Source: Antrihabitans stalagmiti
Lineage (GTDB): Bacteria > Actinomycetota > Actinomycetes > Mycobacteriales > Mycobacteriaceae
NCBI RefSeq assembly: GCF_016482825.1
Contig: NZ_JAEMNV010000010.1
Coordinates: 1-64,000 of the forward strand
DNA: 64,000 nt
Direction of reading: 5' to 3'
Within the stretch, counting starts at the first letter, position 1. The number at the start of each line of letters is the position of its first letter. Positions 26,101-38,230 of this stretch are shown piece by piece. A program made the translations under genes and the position numbers. The notes beneath the pieces were generated by a model. The model had not been told where the DNA came from, did not search any database, and saw only the letters and a program-made list of their open reading frames with translations.

Positions 26101-29100
26101 CCCGACGTACTGATGATCGAGCAGTGCGGTCTGACTCTCCTGTATCCGCTCCAGCAGCTGCACCAACGTCTCCGCCGGGTCGAGCCGCACCCTGATCGGG
26201 AGGGTGTTGATGAACAGTCCGATCATCGACTGGACACCGAAGATCTGTGGCGGCCGACCGGACACCGTCGTGCCGAAAGTGACGTCGGTTCGTCCGGTCA
26301 GGTTGGCCAGCAACATCCCCCACGCGGCCTGCACGACCGTATTGAGGGTGATGCCACGCTCCCGGGTCAGGCCGACAAGAGCCTGCGACGCCGCCGCGGA
26401 CAACTCCACGTTGATCGCAACCGTGTCGGGCGTGTGCGCCTCGTGTGGATCGAGTGCTGGCGCGAGAAGAGTCGGTTCCGCCACTCCTGCAAGCGCATCC
26501 GCCCACGCCTCACGTGCCGCTGCCCGGTCCTGCGTCGCGAGCCAGGACAGGAACTCACGGTAGGAACGGGCCGGTGCGAGCACCGAGACATCCGCGTTCG
26601 CCGCATACAGGACGAACAACTCCTGGATCAGAATCGGCATCGACCAGCCGTCGACCAGGATGTGATGGCAGGTGATCACCAACCGGTAGCGATCTTCCGC
26701 CGTCTTGATCAACCTGAACCGCAGCAACGGCGGCGCAGCCATGTCGAACCGCTCGGTGCGATCCACAACCGCAAGATCGTCGACCACATCGGGTTGAGCT
26801 GCGGTGCAATCGTTTTCCTGCATCGGCAACTCGGCGTGTGCTGTGACGACCTGCACGGGTCGACCACCACGATCCAGGAACGACGTCCGAAGGTTCGGGT
26901 GTCGATCGATCAGGGCCTGACCGGCCCGCCGCAACCGACCCGCATCGACGACACCTTCCAGGTCGAGGGTCATCTGGACCGTGTAGACGTCCACCGTTTC
27001 CTGGGCGAGCATCGCATGGAACAGCAGACCGGCCTGCAACGGCGCGAGGGACCACACATCCTGGAAGTCCGGGAAACGCTGCTCCCAGCTTTCGATCTCG
27101 TCCTGTGTCGTCTCGATCAACTGCAGATCGGACGGCGTGAAACCACCCGCATTCGACGCGGCACTGTGCGTAGCGAGTGCAGTAAGGGCGGCAACCCACA
27201 GCGACGCCAATTCCTCGACGTCGGCAGCGGCGATGACTCCGGTCGGATATCCGAACGATGCGCTCAACTGCGGTCCGTCGGGTCCCTCCTCGGTGACGGC
27301 GTCGATGGCGAGCACGGCTGTCGCCGGCATGTCGTCGTCGTGTGCACCACCGAGCGCTTTGCCTCCTGATACCGGCAACCACGGTCCCTCCGGTACCGCA
27401 CCACCCGTTCGCCCGAGATAGTTGAAACCGATTTGCGGCGAGGGCAGTTCGGCAAGAACCGGCCGGGTTGCGCGGTTGACGTACCGCAGCAGCCCGAACC
27501 CGATGCCGTGATCGGGGACCGCAAGCAGTTGTTCCTTGACCCGCTTCACCGCCGAACCCGCCGCGGGACCACCGGCGAAAGCGTCGTCGAGATCGAGCCC
27601 GGTTACGTCGAGACGCACCGGGAACACACTGGTGAACCAGCCGACCGTACGCGAAAGATCAGCTCCCACAATCTCTTCCTGGCGGCCGTGGCCCTCCAGA
27701 TTCACAACCACCGAACCGGCACCCGACGTTTCCGACGACTGCAGCCGCCACTTGCTCACCGCGAGTGCGAGTGCCGCGAGCAAGCCGTCGTTGACTCCAC
27801 CACGGAACTTCTCGGAGACGGTAGTCAACATCGCGTCGGTGACGTCCACCGGAACGGTGACGCGGACCTCCTCGACGGTGTCGGCGGTGTCGATCTTTCG
27901 ATCCAGCGCCCTGGTTCCCAGCAGCGGATCCGACCCACCGAGCACCGACCGCCACAGCTCCAGTTCCGCCACTAGCGATTCCGAGTTCGCAGCGTCGACC
28001 AACCCGTGCGCCCAACGCCGGAAGGAGGTACCCACCGGCGGCAGAACAGGCTTGGCACCTGCCGCTACCTGGGCACCCGCAGCGACAAGATCAGGAACGA
28101 TGGTCCGCCACGACACACCGTCGACCGCAAGGTGGTGAATCACCAACCAGAGCCGCGGTGCCACGGAGGCATCACCCGCTGGATCGAACCAGACCGCTTG
28201 GACGACCCGCCCCTGGTCGGGTTCGAGCTGGTCGGCCGCAGCCGACAGTTCGCGCGCGGCGACGGCGTCGAAATCGGTTCTGTCGGTGATCTTGACGCGG
28301 TGGATGATGCCGTCCGCGGTGATCGATCCCGGTGCAAGCACTTCGAGCGACCACTCGCCATATTCGCGAACCAGCTTCGCGCGCAACGCATCGTGGTGGT
28401 CGAGCACTGCTTGCAGCGTCGCCGCGATGTCCGGTCGCTTGCTGCCGACCGGCAACGACAACATGATCGCTTGGCTGAATCGCCCGAACTCGGCGCCGGG
28501 CTCGACGAGCCACTTCACGATCGGCGTCAGCGGCACGGCACCGACACCGCCACCCGGCAGTTCCTCGACCACCTCCATCCTGTGGTCCGCGTCGCCGCGT
28601 GCACCTGCGATTTCGGCGAGTCCGGCAACGGTTTTCCGTTCGAACACGTCGCGCGGTGTGAAGTGCACACCCGCAGACTTCGCACGCGAAACAAGCTGAA
28701 TCGACATGATGCTGTCGCCGCCGAGCGCGAAGAACGAATCGTCGACACCAACGGAGTCGATGCCGAGGGTCTGTGCGAACAGCTCGCACAGCTGCTCTTC
28801 GATCTCGTTGTCCGGCGCGCGGGACGGACCGCTACCACGCCCGAACGTCGGTCGGGGCAGCGCTTTTCGATCGAGCTTGCCGACCGGTGTCAGCGGAATG
28901 GACGCGAGAAACTCGATAGCCGTCGGCACCATGTAGGACGGCAGCGACTTACCGACCACGTCCTGCAATTCTTCTGCCGAGACGTTCGCCTCGGTCCCCG
29001 CGAGCACATACGACACGAGAACGGTTGCCCCGGTGGGCCCTTCGACACCGATCGTCGTCGCGAACTCGATTCGAGGGTCCGCTGTCAGAGCGGCGTCGAT

Positions 29101-32100
29101 CTCGCCGAGTTCGATTCGGAAGCCGCGGACCTTCACCTGGAAATCCGAGCGACCGAGATACTCGAGGGCGTGACCGGATGCGTCGCCGGTCGATCCCCCG
29201 GCACCCGCGGTCCACCGGACGAGGTCGCCGGTTCGATACATCCGCGCGCCCGGGGTGCCGAACGGGTTTGCGACGAAACGAGATCCGGTCAGCTCCGAGC
29301 GCCGGTGATAGCCGCGAGCGAGGCTGGGACCGGACAGATACAACTCACCGACGACACCCGCAGGCACCGGCCGTAACCAGGTATCGAGCACCAGCGCGGT
29401 GGCGCCACGAATCGGACCGCCGATGGTGATCGTCTTGTCCGGGGCCAGCGCATCCGAACCGGTTGCCCAGATGGTGAATTCGGTCGGGCCGTAGTGGTTG
29501 AGCATCGTACGACCGGGGCTCCACCGCTCGATCACCTCCTGACCTACCGCCTCGCCTGCGACGGCGAGCACCCGAACACACTCGAGTTCGGCGGGACTGA
29601 GCGTCGCAAGCGCCGCAGGTGTGATCACCATGTGCGACACCTCTTCGGCGGCAATCAACTCGGCCAGATCGTCGCCACCGAGCACGGTCGGCGGAACGAC
29701 CACAAGACGTGCGCCGGACCCGAACGCGAACAGGGCCTCCGACACCGACGCGTCGAAACTCGGCGACGCGAAGTGCAGGAACCGCGAGTCGGCTGTCACC
29801 GCCATCTCGTCGTGTTGTGCGCGAACAAGATTCGCAAGGCCACGATGGGTGACGGCCACCCCTTTGGGGACACCCGTCGAACCGGAGGTGTAGATCAGGT
29901 AGGCGGTGTTGTCGATCATCGGCTCGGCGAGCAACTCGGCACGCTCGATCGGCCCGCTGTCCGCGTTGGCAACGATCCGCGACGTCCACGGATCGTCGAG
30001 TTCGAGCCAGTCGAGCTCGCCGGGCAGTCCGGCCCGAATCTCGGCCGTCGTCACACCGACGATGGCACCGGAGTCGGTGAGCATGTGGACAATTCGGTCC
30101 TCGGGGTGCTTCGGATCGATCGGCACGAACGCCGCACCCGTCTTCGTGACGGCCCAGACCGTCGAGACCGATTCGATCGACCGGGTCAGTGCGACCGCGA
30201 CGAACGTTTCCGGACGCGCACCCGACCTGATGAGCACACGTGCAAGACGATTCGACCGCTCGTCGAGGTCGCGATAGGTCACCGACTCACCGTCGAAGCG
30301 GATTGCGACCGCGTCCGGGTCGAGTGCTGCGGCGCTGGTGAGGATCTCGGGTAGCGAACGAACCTCGAGGGCATCGGGACCCGTGATCGCAACCATCGTC
30401 GATCGGGTGTTCTCGTCGCAGGGCTCGACAGCGGCGACCCTGGTCGTAGGCGCCGACGCCATCACGTGGAGATAGCGGACGCACCGCGCGACAAGCTCTT
30501 TCGCGCCGGCATCACCGATAGCGTCGGTCAAGTACTTCAACGTGACCTGCAACGACTGTGCGCCCGCCGCATTTTTGATCGGAATGACCATAAGACTCAA
30601 CGGATATGGCGTCGCGTCGGAGCCGTCGGCATCGAGCACCCGCATACCCGCGATGTCGAGAGATGCGGCGAGCGCCTTTCTGTCGACGGGGTAGGACTCG
30701 AACACGGTCAGCGTGTCGAACAACTCGTGCAGACCGACCGCCGAATGGATATCGGACAGCCCGACGTGCTGATGATCGAGCAACGCGCTCTGCTCCGCCT
30801 GGATCCGAGTCACCAACGCCACCAACGACTCCGCCGGATCAAGCTCGACCCGCACCGGCAGGGTGTTGATGAACAAGCCGAGCATTTCCTCGACGCCGGG
30901 TAGTTGCGGCGGGCGACCCGACACAGTGCCGCCGAACACGACATCGGTGCGGCCGGTCAGCGTGCCGAGCACCATCGCCCATGCCGCCTGCACGGCCGTG
31001 TTCAAGGTGAAGCCGTGCTCGCGCGCAGTCGCGGTCAGCGCTGCGGTCGCGTCGGGTCCGAGTGTCAGACTCGTGGAGCCCGCTTCGGATTCGGCAACGA
31101 GGTGATCGGTGGACATGACTCGGGTGGCCGAATCTATTCCGGCGAGTGCCTGTTTCCACGCCGCGACCGAGGCCGCCCGGTCCTGCTGGGCAAGCCACGC
31201 CAGGTACGCCTTGTACGACCGCGGCGGTGCCAACTGACCGCGACCGTCGAAGGCCGCGTACAGGCCGAGTAGTTCGCGGACCAGCAACGGTGTCGACCAA
31301 CCGTCGAGCAGGATGTGGTGGCCGGTCATCACCAACTTGTAGCGGTCCTCCGCGATGCGGATCAGCAGGAACCGCAGCAGTGGCGGGCTCGCCGTATCGA
31401 ACTTGGTGAGTCGGTCCGCAGCGAGCAACCTGTCGACCTCGGCAGTCGACGCCGCCTCGTCGAGGGCGCTGAGGTCGACCGAGCGCCACAGTACGGCGAC
31501 GTCGCCGAGCACGATCTGCCGCGGACCCGAATTGGTTTCCAGGAACGCGACTCTCAAGTTCTCGTGGCGGTCGAGGAGGGCCTGCGCTGCCTCGCGAAGA
31601 CGCTCGTCGTCGACGGTTCCGGCGAGGGTCAACACGGACTGATCGGTGTACTCGTCGGTCGATTCCGCAGCGAAGACGGCGTGGAACAACATGCCGGACT
31701 GCAGCGGCGAGAGCGGCCAGACGTCCGTCAGCGACGGATAGGCACGCTCCCACAGTTCGATCTCGGCTTGGGTGGTCGACACCAACTCGAAGTCCGACGG
31801 CGTGTGGCCGCCAGCATGGCGGGTTCTCGCATGCGCAGCCAGCCCTTCGAGCGCCGAAAGCCATTGTTGTGATAGCTCTTCGATGTCGATCGAGTCGAAT
31901 ACACCGCTCGGGAAAGTCCAGGACACGGCAAGCTCCGCGCCATCGGGTCCGTCCTCGACGATGACATCGACGTCCAACACGGCTTCCAGCGGCAGCGTCC
32001 GATCACGGGTCCGCTCGAATGCGGCGGGTCGCCACTCGCCGGTCGAGCCGATACCCGTGCGCGCGAGATAGCTGAACCGGATCTGTGGCTCCGCGCGGTC

Positions 32101-35100
32101 CGCGATCGCGGTGACTCGAGCATCGTCGGAATACCGCAGTAGACCGTAGCCGACCCCATCGTTGCCGACGACGCGCAACTGCTCTTTGACGGTCTTGAGC
32201 ACAAGACCGGCACCACGTCCGCCCGCATAGGCGTCGGCGAGATCGATACCCGCAACGTCCATCGCAAGTGGATGCGGCGTCGCGAAAGCGCCTACGGTAC
32301 GCCGCAAGTCGGCTTCGGCAAGTGCGGTACGGCCGCTGCCTGCCACGGAAACGAGCATCGAGTCGCAGACGACGCCGCGCTCACGTCGCCACCGACTCAC
32401 AGCCATCGCGAGCGCGACGAGCAGACCGTGTTCGGCGTCGCTGTGGAACCGCTCGGGCAGGGTGTGCAGCAACTCCTGCGTAAGCCGAGCCGGTACCCGC
32501 AACCGAACTCGCCCAGCGGTTTCGGTGAGGTCGACCGCAGGATCCAAGGCACGTGAACCGAGCAGCGGATCGGGTGTGTCCAGGATGGCTTGCCAGGTCG
32601 GTACCTCGGAGAAACGCTGTGCGACAGCGTCGGCGGCGCCAACCGCATGGGACCACGCGCGCAGGGAGGTAGCGACCGGCGCGAGTTCGGGCACTTCGCC
32701 CGCGTGCACTGCCCGCCACGCCGCGGCGAGGTCGGGAACGATGATGCGCCACGACTCGCCGTCGACGACCAGACGGTGTGCGACGAGCCACAGCAGACCG
32801 TTTCGGTCGTCGACGGGCGCAAGCCACACGGCCCGAACGACAAGCCCGGCGGTCGGATCGAGTTGGGCCGTAGCGATGGCAAGTTCGCGATCCGCTGCGC
32901 CCCGGAGATCTTCGTCGGCCGCGACATCGACTCGGTGCACAATGTCGTCGGCAACAACCGACCCCGCCGGCGAGACATCGAGCACCCAACCCGATTCCAT
33001 TGTCTCGGTGGCACTTTCGAGATCGCCACCGTCGAGGTCCGGCACAACCACCCGCAGTACAGCGCGAAGGACGTCGTGCCGATCGAGCACCGCCTGCAGC
33101 GACGCGGTCAGTTCGGCACCGTCGATGCCTGCTGGCAGTTGCACAAGAACGGCCTGTGCATTTCCGTCGAACGAGGCGTCCTGTTCCAACAGCGCATTCG
33201 CGACGGGGGTGAGCTGAATACGCCCGACTCCCCTGCCGGGCAGTTCGCGCAACAGTCCCGCCGAAGCACCGAGATCCGTCGCAACAGCAGCCAAGCCCGC
33301 AATGGTCTTGCGCTCGAACACGTCTCGCGCCGTGAAACCGAGGCCGGCCGTCTTGGCGCGGGAGACGAGCTGAATCGAGACGATGCTGTCGCCACCGAGT
33401 GCGAAGAAGCTCTCGTCGACGCCGACCGACTCCAGACCGAGCACCTCGGCGAACAGCGTGGCGAGTGTGTGTTCCCGCGGGGTCGACGGCGCGCGACCGA
33501 GGCCCGCAGCGGATTCGAACACCGGTTCCGGCAGTGCTTTTCGATCCACCTTGCCCGACGCACTCAACGGAACAGCATCGAGCACCATGATCACCGACGG
33601 CACCATGTACGACGGCAGAATTTCTTCGACGAACGACTTCAACACCGCAGCATCGATTTTCGCGTCCTGAGCCGCCTTGACGTAGGACACGAGGACCGTC
33701 GCGCCGGCCGGCGTCGACGCACCGACGGTGACGGCGAAGTCGACGGAGTCGTGATTGGTCAACGCCGCATCGATTTCGCCGAGTTCGATTCGGAAGCCGC
33801 GGATCTTGACCTGGAAATCGGACCGCCCGAGGTATTCGAGCTCGAGCTTCTCCCCTGCCTGCACCCACCGAACGACGTCGCCGGTCCGATACATTCTCGC
33901 CCCAGGCTCACCGTAGGGGTCGGCAACGAAGCGAGAGGCAGTGGTACCGAACAGGTTTGCGTATCCACGTGCCACCCCGGTGCCCGCAAGATACAGCTCG
34001 CCCGAGGCGCCGACCGGAACGGGTTGCAGCCATCGATCGAGAACGACTGCGGTCGCACCGCGCAGGGGTCCGCCGATGGTCACCGGCCGATCCGGCAGCA
34101 GCACAGCCGATGTCGCGGTGATCGTCGTCTCCGTCGGACCGTACCCGTTGGTCATCCGGACCCTGGTTGCCCAGCGCGCCACCAACTCCGGCGGACACAC
34201 GTCGCCGCCGACCACAACCGCTGCCAGGCTCGGCAGCGCCGTCGGGTCCAACGAGGACAACATGGCCGGGGCGACGTCGAGGTGCGTCACGCGGGCCGCA
34301 TCGAGTACGGCTGTCAGTTCGTCGCCGCCGATGATGCCGGGTGGAATGATCACCAGCGTCGCGCCGACGCCGAACGTGACGAGCAACTGCTCGACGGAGG
34401 CATCGAAACTCGGGGAATACGCATAGGAGATCCGAGAAGCGGCGGTCACCCGCAGGTCCGCGCTTCTGTCGTCGATCAGGTTCGAGATACCGGAATGACC
34501 GACGAACACACCTTTGGGTAGTCCCGTGGAACCCGATGTATAGATGACGTAGGCGGGGTTGAGCAGCTGAATCGGAGCCGAGCGATCCGCGTCGGTGATC
34601 GGCTCGGCACCTGCTGCCTCGCAGCGCTGTTGGACATCGGGATCGTCCAGAACGATCCAGTCGACCTCGTCCGGGACTGCGCTACGTGCGGCCTGGTCGG
34701 TGACCCCGATGCGCACGCCGGAATCGTTCACCATGTGCGCGATGCGGTCGGCCGGATAGGTCGGATCGACGGGTACGAAGGCGGCGCCGGTCTTCGCAAC
34801 GGCCCACACCGATACAACGGATTCGATAGAGCGTGGAAGTGCTATCGCGACAGTACGTTCCGGCCCCGCGCCGCCCGCGATCAGCACGCGAGCAAGTTGG
34901 GTAGACCGCTCGTCCACCTCCCGGTAGGTGAGCGAGCGGTCGCCGAGCACCAAAGCGACCGCATCCGGATTCGTCTGCGCACCAGCGGCGAATATCTCCG
35001 GCAGCGTTCGAGCCGCTATCGGGTCCGGGCCGCGCACGGGTGCAAGCGCGGCGCGTTCGGCGTCGTCGAGAAGTTCCAGAGTCGACAGCAGGCAGTCGGG

Positions 35101-36423
35101 ACCACCCGCGAGGAACCGCTCCAGGTAGGAGAGGAAGCGGCCGTGGTGGCGGCGCAGGTCGTCGTCGGTGTACAGGCTCGGATTCGCCTGGAAGTCGATG
35201 TGCGTACTCGAATCACCCGCCGCCGGATACACATTGACGAAGAGGTCTTCCATCAGACCCGAGGTCAGCACATGCAGCAGGCCGACCTGATCGCCGAGGG
35301 TGATGGTCGAGTCGAACATCATGATGTTCACCGACGGACCGAACGACGCTGCTTCGTCCGGCGCGTAGCCGAGGTCGCGGAAGATGTCCTCCTGCCGGTA
35401 GCGCTGGCGTCGCAGGGCACCGGTCAGTTCCAACTGCGCGGTTCGGATCAGTTCGCCGACAGTCGATTGCGCGCCGATCGTCAGGCGCAGTGGCACCACG
35501 TTTGCGACCATGCCGCCCGACCGCCGCAGGACGGCCGTCGTCCGCGCCGAGACCGGCAGGCTCAACATCACGTCGTCGGTTCCGGTCATCCGCGCGAGGA
35601 AGGCACCGAAGGCCGCAACGATGACCGGCGCAACACTCGCGCCGCCACCGGTCGCGACCGAATCGAGCAGTCTCCCGGTACGTTCGGGCAACGGTGCGCT
35701 GAACAGCCGCGGGTGCGCGTTTGGTGGTGCGGTACGCCCGGCAAGGCTCACCGCCTGCGGCGCGCCCGACAGATGCTGCGCCCAGTATTCGCGGTCGTTG
35801 GTGAAGCGATCCGACCCGCGATACTGCAGATCCGACGAGACGATCGCAGCAAGATCCTCCGCTTTCGATTGCGGCGGTTCGACATCGGCGACGAATGCCG
35901 AATACAGAGCCGCGGTGCGCTGCACGAGCGTCATCGCCGCGAAACCGTCCAGGGCAATGTGGTGGATGCGGGTGTACCAGAGGTAGTGGTCGTCGGCGAT
36001 CTGCAGGACGGTCGAGTTCACCAGCCGGTCACGCAGGATGTGCAGTGGGGCGTTGAACTCGGTGCGCATCCACGCGAGCGCGACCTGCTCGGCGTCCTGC
36101 TCGTCGCGAAGATCGACGAAAACCGGTGCGGCGTCGAGGGAGTCGTCGATGAGCTGAAACGGGATGCCGTCTACTTCGATCAGGCGCAGGAAGCCCGACC
36201 CGAATTCTCGGCCCGTCGCGACACACGCACGCCCGAGCGCGTCGACGTCGAGGTGACCGCGGATCTCGACGTACTGGGCGATCGAGATAGGCGCCGAGCC
36301 TGCGAGGTGCTGCGCGAACCAGATACCACGTTGCGCTGCGGACAACGGAAACGCGCCCGGCGGCACACCCGGAACGGCCTCGGAGGGACTCGGGCTCGAT
36401 CGCTGCTGCATCTCTTCTCTCAT
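23143..36423 (-). CDS. Trimodular nonribosomal peptide synthetase, C-A-T-E(degenerate) / C-A-T-E / C-A-T-TE
   Basis: A 4426-residue NRPS. Approximate landmarks: C1 HH at 154-155 (EntF-like, accepting an acyl/aryl or carrier-bound donor); A1 P-loop ~630; T1 GGDS Ser1013; E1 1055-1545; C2 HH 1702-1703; A2 P-loop ~2180; T2 Ser2571; E2 HH 2763-2764 and EGHGRQ Glu2910; C3 HH 3253-3254; A3 P-loop ~3725; T3 GGTS Ser4110; thioesterase GWSLGG Ser4246 with a C-terminal ALHDDM His. Specificity residues read by hand against GrsA: A1 D-A-E-D-V-G-G-I-T (basic amino acid favoured), A2 D-A-S-V-A-A-H-I-W and A3 D-A-F-V-A-A-L-I-W (no match known to me; related to each other). E1 has lost both catalytic residues. 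No MbtH gene is in the window. Expected product: an N-capped tripeptide, released or cyclised by TE. Exporter genes follow with overlaps. The start at 36423 could instead be 36411. Confidence 0.93.
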   Translation of the reverse strand: MREEMQQRSSPSPSEAVPGVPPGAFPLSAAQRGIWFAQHLAGSAPISIAQYVEIRGHLDVDALGRACVATGREFGSGFLRLIEVDGIPFQLIDDSLDAAPVFVDLRDEQDAEQVALAWMRTEFNAPLHILRDRLVNSTVLQIADDHYLWYTRIHHIALDGFAAMTLVQRTAALYSAFVADVEPPQSKAEDLAAIVSSDLQYRGSDRFTNDREYWAQHLSGAPQAVSLAGRTAPPNAHPRLFSAPLPERTGRLLDSVATGGGASVAPVIVAAFGAFLARMTGTDDVMLSLPVSARTTAVLRRSGGMVANVVPLRLTIGAQSTVGELIRTAQLELTGALRRQRYRQEDIFRDLGYAPDEAASFGPSVNIMMFDSTITLGDQVGLLHVLTSGLMEDLFVNVYPAAGDSSTHIDFQANPSLYTDDDLRRHHGRFLSYLERFLAGGPDCLLSTLELLDDAERAALAPVRGPDPIAARTLPEIFAAGAQTNPDAVALVLGDRSLTYREVDERSTQLARVLIAGGAGPERTVAIALPRSIESVVSVWAVAKTGAAFVPVDPTYPADRIAHMVNDSGVRIGVTDQAARSAVPDEVDWIVLDDPDVQQRCEAAGAEPITDADRSAPIQLLNPAYVIYTSGSTGLPKGVFVGHSGISNLIDDRSADLRVTAASRISYAYSPSFDASVEQLLVTFGVGATLVIIPPGIIGGDELTAVLDAARVTHLDVAPAMLSSLDPTALPSLAAVVVGGDVCPPELVARWATRVRMTNGYGPTETTITATSAVLLPDRPVTIGGPLRGATAVVLDRWLQPVPVGASGELYLAGTGVARGYANLFGTTASRFVADPYGEPGARMYRTGDVVRWVQAGEKLELEYLGRSDFQVKIRGFRIELGEIDAALTNHDSVDFAVTVGASTPAGATVLVSYVKAAQDAKIDAAVLKSFVEEILPSYMVPSVIMVLDAVPLSASGKVDRKALPEPVFESAAGLGRAPSTPREHTLATLFAEVLGLESVGVDESFFALGGDSIVSIQLVSRAKTAGLGFTARDVFERKTIAGLAAVATDLGASAGLLRELPGRGVGRIQLTPVANALLEQDASFDGNAQAVLVQLPAGIDGAELTASLQAVLDRHDVLRAVLRVVVPDLDGGDLESATETMESGWVLDVSPAGSVVADDIVHRVDVAADEDLRGAADRELAIATAQLDPTAGLVVRAVWLAPVDDRNGLLWLVAHRLVVDGESWRIIVPDLAAAWRAVHAGEVPELAPVATSLRAWSHAVGAADAVAQRFSEVPTWQAILDTPDPLLGSRALDPAVDLTETAGRVRLRVPARLTQELLHTLPERFHSDAEHGLLVALAMAVSRWRRERGVVCDSMLVSVAGSGRTALAEADLRRTVGAFATPHPLAMDVAGIDLADAYAGGRGAGLVLKTVKEQLRVVGNDGVGYGLLRYSDDARVTAIADRAEPQIRFSYLARTGIGSTGEWRPAAFERTRDRTLPLEAVLDVDVIVEDGPDGAELAVSWTFPSGVFDSIDIEELSQQWLSALEGLAAHARTRHAGGHTPSDFELVSTTQAEIELWERAYPSLTDVWPLSPLQSGMLFHAVFAAESTDEYTDQSVLTLAGTVDDERLREAAQALLDRHENLRVAFLETNSGPRQIVLGDVAVLWRSVDLSALDEAASTAEVDRLLAADRLTKFDTASPPLLRFLLIRIAEDRYKLVMTGHHILLDGWSTPLLVRELLGLYAAFDGRGQLAPPRSYKAYLAWLAQQDRAASVAAWKQALAGIDSATRVMSTDHLVAESEAGSTSLTLGPDATAALTATAREHGFTLNTAVQAAWAMVLGTLTGRTDVVFGGTVSGRPPQLPGVEEMLGLFINTLPVRVELDPAESLVALVTRIQAEQSALLDHQHVGLSDIHSAVGLHELFDTLTVFESYPVDRKALAASLDIAGMRVLDADGSDATPYPLSLMVIPIKNAAGAQSLQVTLKYLTDAIGDAGAKELVARCVRYLHVMASAPTTRVAAVEPCDENTRSTMVAITGPDALEVRSLPEILTSAAALDPDAVAIRFDGESVTYRDLDERSNRLARVLIRSGARPETFVAVALTRSIESVSTVWAVTKTGAAFVPIDPKHPEDRIVHMLTDSGAIVGVTTAEIRAGLPGELDWLELDDPWTSRIVANADSGPIERAELLAEPMIDNTAYLIYTSGSTGVPKGVAVTHRGLANLVRAQHDEMAVTADSRFLHFASPSFDASVSEALFAFGSGARLVVVPPTVLGGDDLAELIAAEEVSHMVITPAALATLSPAELECVRVLAVAGEAVGQEVIERWSPGRTMLNHYGPTEFTIWATGSDALAPDKTITIGGPIRGATALVLDTWLRPVPAGVVGELYLSGPSLARGYHRRSELTGSRFVANPFGTPGARMYRTGDLVRWTAGAGGSTGDASGHALEYLGRSDFQVKVRGFRIELGEIDAALTADPRIEFATTIGVEGPTGATVLVSYVLAGTEANVSAEELQDVVGKSLPSYMVPTAIEFLASIPLTPVGKLDRKALPRPTFGRGSGPSRAPDNEIEEQLCELFAQTLGIDSVGVDDSFFALGGDSIMSIQLVSRAKSAGVHFTPRDVFERKTVAGLAEIAGARGDADHRMEVVEELPGGGVGAVPLTPIVKWLVEPGAEFGRFSQAIMLSLPVGSKRPDIAATLQAVLDHHDALRAKLVREYGEWSLEVLAPGSITADGIIHRVKITDRTDFDAVAARELSAAADQLEPDQGRVVQAVWFDPAGDASVAPRLWLVIHHLAVDGVSWRTIVPDLVAAGAQVAAGAKPVLPPVGTSFRRWAHGLVDAANSESLVAELELWRSVLGGSDPLLGTRALDRKIDTADTVEEVRVTVPVDVTDAMLTTVSEKFRGGVNDGLLAALALAVSKWRLQSSETSGAGSVVVNLEGHGRQEEIVGADLSRTVGWFTSVFPVRLDVTGLDLDDAFAGGPAAGSAVKRVKEQLLAVPDHGIGFGLLRYVNRATRPVLAELPSPQIGFNYLGRTGGAVPEGPWLPVSGGKALGGAHDDDMPATAVLAIDAVTEEGPDGPQLSASFGYPTGVIAAADVEELASLWVAALTALATHSAASNAGGFTPSDLQLIETTQDEIESWEQRFPDFQDVWSLAPLQAGLLFHAMLAQETVDVYTVQMTLDLEGVVDAGRLRRAGQALIDRHPNLRTSFLDRGGRPVQVVTAHAELPMQENDCTAAQPDVVDDLAVVDRTERFDMAAPPLLRFRLIKTAEDRYRLVITCHHILVDGWSMPILIQELFVLYAANADVSVLAPARSYREFLSWLATQDRAAAREAWADALAGVAEPTLLAPALDPHEAHTPDTVAINVELSAAASQALVGLTRERGITLNTVVQAAWGMLLANLTGRTDVTFGTTVSGRPPQIFGVQSMIGLFINTLPIRVRLDPAETLVQLLERIQESQTALLDHQYVGLAEIQQLVGVGALFDTVTVFESYPIDQDELLQTMDIAGMRVADVAAHDDTHYPLTLLAMPGETLHLELKSLAAVFDRDAVDVVAQRLVRILEAFTATPDLPCAQLQMLSPSDYRRIVAAPSDDVESPTTLADVFAAAVAVDPAAIALTADGVHVSYADLDERSNRLARTLISAGAGPDTVVALALTRSVESIVAMWAVAKSGAAFVPVDPKHPPERISHMLTDSLAVLGVTVSTHRDRMPGDTTWLVLDDTDVAASISAASAAAITDADRLEVLRIENPAWLIYTSGSTGVPKGVSVTQAGIANLLRAQRDSLELSADSTVLHFASPSFDASAFEALMAFGSGARLVAVSPTVLGGRELADLIRSEQVSHMVITPAALATMEPLGLDCLRVLAVAGEAVGSELVARWAPGRKMVNLYGPTEFTIWATGSDRLEPGAPITIGSAVLGASLLVLDSWLRPVPVGVVGELYLAGAALARGYHNRPDLTCGRFVANPFGGSAERMYRTGDLVRWSGSDVAELEYLGRDDYQVKIRGFRIELGEIDAALTAADEVEFATTIGTEGPTGATVLASYVLPVAGADIDVDRLRESVAAVLPGYMVPAAIVVLESIPLTPVGKLDTKALPAPDFSNRTRIIRAPRTPLEEAVAAGFAEVLGLDEVGIDESFFDLGGTSLIATRVVDVLGSALGLAVPVMWIFNDPTVEALARRIGRHEHEPAEPAGSPLAVLLPIRETGTAAPLFCIHPASGLGWSYAGLAAHLDPQRPIYALQSPELEGTEPIPQSIDEFADRYVTAIRTVQPVGPYNILGWSLGGFIAHAVATRLRAAGETVAILALLDADLGVRHFEAPPQLSVGEFFAEFGKVFGFDSVPTDLTAEHAAELVRTGVGGATFVDAGHLERMTASYNRSARIVAAFEPNVFDGNLVFFTAAAEAGDDTRAFSSWAPYVGGATENHPIDALHDDMTAPEVLPQLAAVLERHLSSSGATILEAS
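31800..33260 (-). other. Degenerate epimerization domain in NRPS module 1
   Basis: The domain keeps the fold length and the VGYGLLRY motif but departs from the consensus at active-site motifs. HHxxxDG reads H1216-R1217-LVVDG, so the second His is Arg. EGHGRE reads A1361-GSGRT, so the Glu is Ala. RTVGWFT reads RTVGAFA, and FNYLGR reads FSYLAR. The His and Glu are the two residues shown to be essential in E domains such as those of tyrocidine and gramicidin synthetases. The second E domain of the same protein is intact at all of these. Predicted inactive; residue 1 would stay L. Confidence 0.85.
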
Positions 36424-36543
36424 TCACACTTCACGCCGGTCTCCGCCGATGGTTGCGGTGATCGGAGACAGTCGACACTGTTGTCAACGAATCTCGTCGT
36501 CTCCGGCCTGTTTCGACACCAACCCCGCGGTAAGGGTTCCGAC

Positions 36544-36573
36544 CCCGAGGGTGCTCTTTCGGTCACCCTCGGG
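36544..36573. other. 10-bp perfect hairpin in the NRPS leader region
   Basis: CCCGAGGGTG, loop CTCTTTCGGT, then CACCCTCGGG. Predicted to be a very stable GC stem about 120-150 nt upstream of the NRPS start codon. It could be a terminator/attenuator, or an operator. There is no U-tract on the minus strand. Confidence 0.55.
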
Positions 36574-36727
36574 TATGCCGTCACCGTCGCACGGTTGGAA
36601 GATAACTTTGCTCCGAATAGCCCGAGTTGTCATCGGATTGCCGTGCTTTGCTCCGCACCGGACATCCGTCGTTCTTGTTGCGAGTTGCACGGATTTTCTA
36701 CCGCGCGAACCTGGCACAGCGTGCATA

Positions 36728-36739
36728 TGATCTAGATCA
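36728..36739. promoter_or_regulatory. 12-bp palindrome upstream of the APC transporter
   Basis: TGATCTAGATCA, a perfect palindrome 49 bp before the transporter start and overlapping a possible -10 box (TATGAT). Likely operator; the regulator is unknown. Confidence 0.4.
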
Positions 36740-36788
36740 CATGGCCGGGCGATTGGTCGGACCACAGAGTCTTCCTCGGAGGCGCGCG

Positions 36789-38198
36789 ATGACGGATACG
36801 GGTAGCGAGCACACCAAAACCGAAGAACCGACTCTGAAGAGAGTGATGGGGCCCGGGTTGCTCCTGCTCTTCATCGTCGGCGACATACTCGGCACCGGCA
36901 TCTATTCGTTGACAGGCAAAGTCGCCAACGAAGTCGGCGGCGTGGTGTGGTTGCCGTTTCTAGTTGCCTTCACCGTCGCGCTGATCACGGCCTTCAGCTA
37001 TCTGGAACTGGTCACCAAGTACCCCCAGGCGGCCGGTGCAGCGCTCTACACCCACAAGGCGTTCGGGATTCAGTTCATCACCTTCATGGTGGCGTTCGCG
37101 GTCATGAGTTCCGGCATCACCTCGGCATCGACGGCGTCGCGCGCGTTCGCTGCCAACTTCTCCAGCGCATTCGAACTGGATCTCAAGACCGGCGTCTGGA
37201 TCACCGTCATCGGACTGCTGTTCATGAGTGCGGTTGCCGCCATCAACTTCCGCGGTGTCGGCGAGAGCGTCAAGCTCAACGTGCTGCTCACCTGCGTCGA
37301 GTTGTCCGGTCTGCTGATCATCGTCTTCATCGGCATGTGGGCACTCGGTGTCGGCGACGGCGACTTCGGCCGCGTCACGGAATTCGACACCGGCGACCGC
37401 ACCGCACTCGGCGGCGTCATCGCTGCGACGACACTGGCATTCTTTGCGATGGTCGGCTTCGAGGATTCGGTCAACATGGCCGAAGAGTGCAAGCACCCGT
37501 CGAAGATCTTCCCGAAAGTTCTGCTGATCGGCCTGATCACAACCGGCATCATCTACATCCTGGTGTCGATCACCGCCGTCGCACTCGTCCCGCCGGATCA
37601 ACTCGGCGAAGGCGACACACCGCTGATCAAGGTCGTCGAGGCAGGCGCTCCCAGCTTCCCGACCGACATCTTCGCCTACATCTCGATGTTCGCGGTCGCC
37701 AACTCCGCCCTGATCAACATGCTGATGGCAAGCCGCCTGCTGTACGGTATGGCACGTCAGGGCGTCATCCCGAAGGCACTTGGCAAGGTCCATCCGACGC
37801 GCCGAACCCCTTACGTCGCCATCGTTTTCACGACGCTGCTCGCGTTCGGCCTGATCACGTTCGTCGGCGAGGTGCCCGCGCTCGGCGGTACGACCGCGCT
37901 GCTGCTTTTGGGCGTTTTCACGGTGGTCAACATCGCCGTACTCGTCCTGCGGAAAGACCCTGTCGAGCACAGCCACTTCAAGACTCCGACGTTTCTCCCC
38001 ATTCTCGGCGCCGTGAGCTGCGGGTTCTTGACCACGCCGTTCACCGACCGCCCCAACGAGGAATACAAGGTCGCAGGCATCCTGCTCGCCATCGGCGTCG
38101 TGCTGTGGGCGATCACCTGGTACCTCAACAAGAAGACCGGCGCCGAGCCTGCGCAGCTGAAGCCGGAGGAGCTGACCGGCGACGGTCCGGTGAACTGA
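36789..38198 (+). CDS. APC-family amino acid permease
   Basis: 469-residue APC transporter with about 12 membrane segments and the family's N-terminal signature (GPGLLLLFIVGDILGTGIYSLTGKVANEVGG). Start at 36789 preceded by CGGAGGCGCGCG. Charged, soluble ends. It is divergent from the NRPS operon, but nothing links the two functionally. Substrate likely an amino acid or polyamine; not determinable here. Confidence 0.88.
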   Translation: MTDTGSEHTKTEEPTLKRVMGPGLLLLFIVGDILGTGIYSLTGKVANEVGGVVWLPFLVAFTVALITAFSYLELVTKYPQAAGAALYTHKAFGIQFITFMVAFAVMSSGITSASTASRAFAANFSSAFELDLKTGVWITVIGLLFMSAVAAINFRGVGESVKLNVLLTCVELSGLLIIVFIGMWALGVGDGDFGRVTEFDTGDRTALGGVIAATTLAFFAMVGFEDSVNMAEECKHPSKIFPKVLLIGLITTGIIYILVSITAVALVPPDQLGEGDTPLIKVVEAGAPSFPTDIFAYISMFAVANSALINMLMASRLLYGMARQGVIPKALGKVHPTRRTPYVAIVFTTLLAFGLITFVGEVPALGGTTALLLLGVFTVVNIAVLVLRKDPVEHSHFKTPTFLPILGAVSCGFLTTPFTDRPNEEYKVAGILLAIGVVLWAITWYLNKKTGAEPAQLKPEELTGDGPVN

Positions 38199-38230
38199 GC
38201 TACCCCGGTTCGAGCCCGTACCCTGATCCG

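Larger units (their letters stand above)
36424..36788. promoter_or_regulatory. 365-bp divergent control region between NRPS and APC transporter
   Basis: Gene-free stretch. It holds a 10-bp perfect hairpin at 36544-36573 and a 12-bp palindrome at 36728-36739. TATGAT at 36726-36731 could be a -10 box for the transporter, but I see no convincing -35. No promoter for the NRPS operon is clear to me. There is a 10-base direct repeat CTTTGCTCCG near 36607 and 36648. Confidence 0.5.

Noticed and set aside
23143-36423. Siderophore assignment for the NRPS because of the EntF-like first C domain
   Set aside because: No aryl-acid, ornithine-hydroxylase, esterase or siderophore-uptake genes are nearby, and EntF-like C domains occur in many non-siderophore actinobacterial NRPSs.
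25174-36735. Long plus-strand open frames opposite the NRPS (for example 25174-27369, 32590-34521, 34630-36735)
   Set aside because: They are antisense shadows created by high GC and codon bias of the NRPS. Their products are Arg-rich and low-complexity, match no family, and have no ribosome binding sites.
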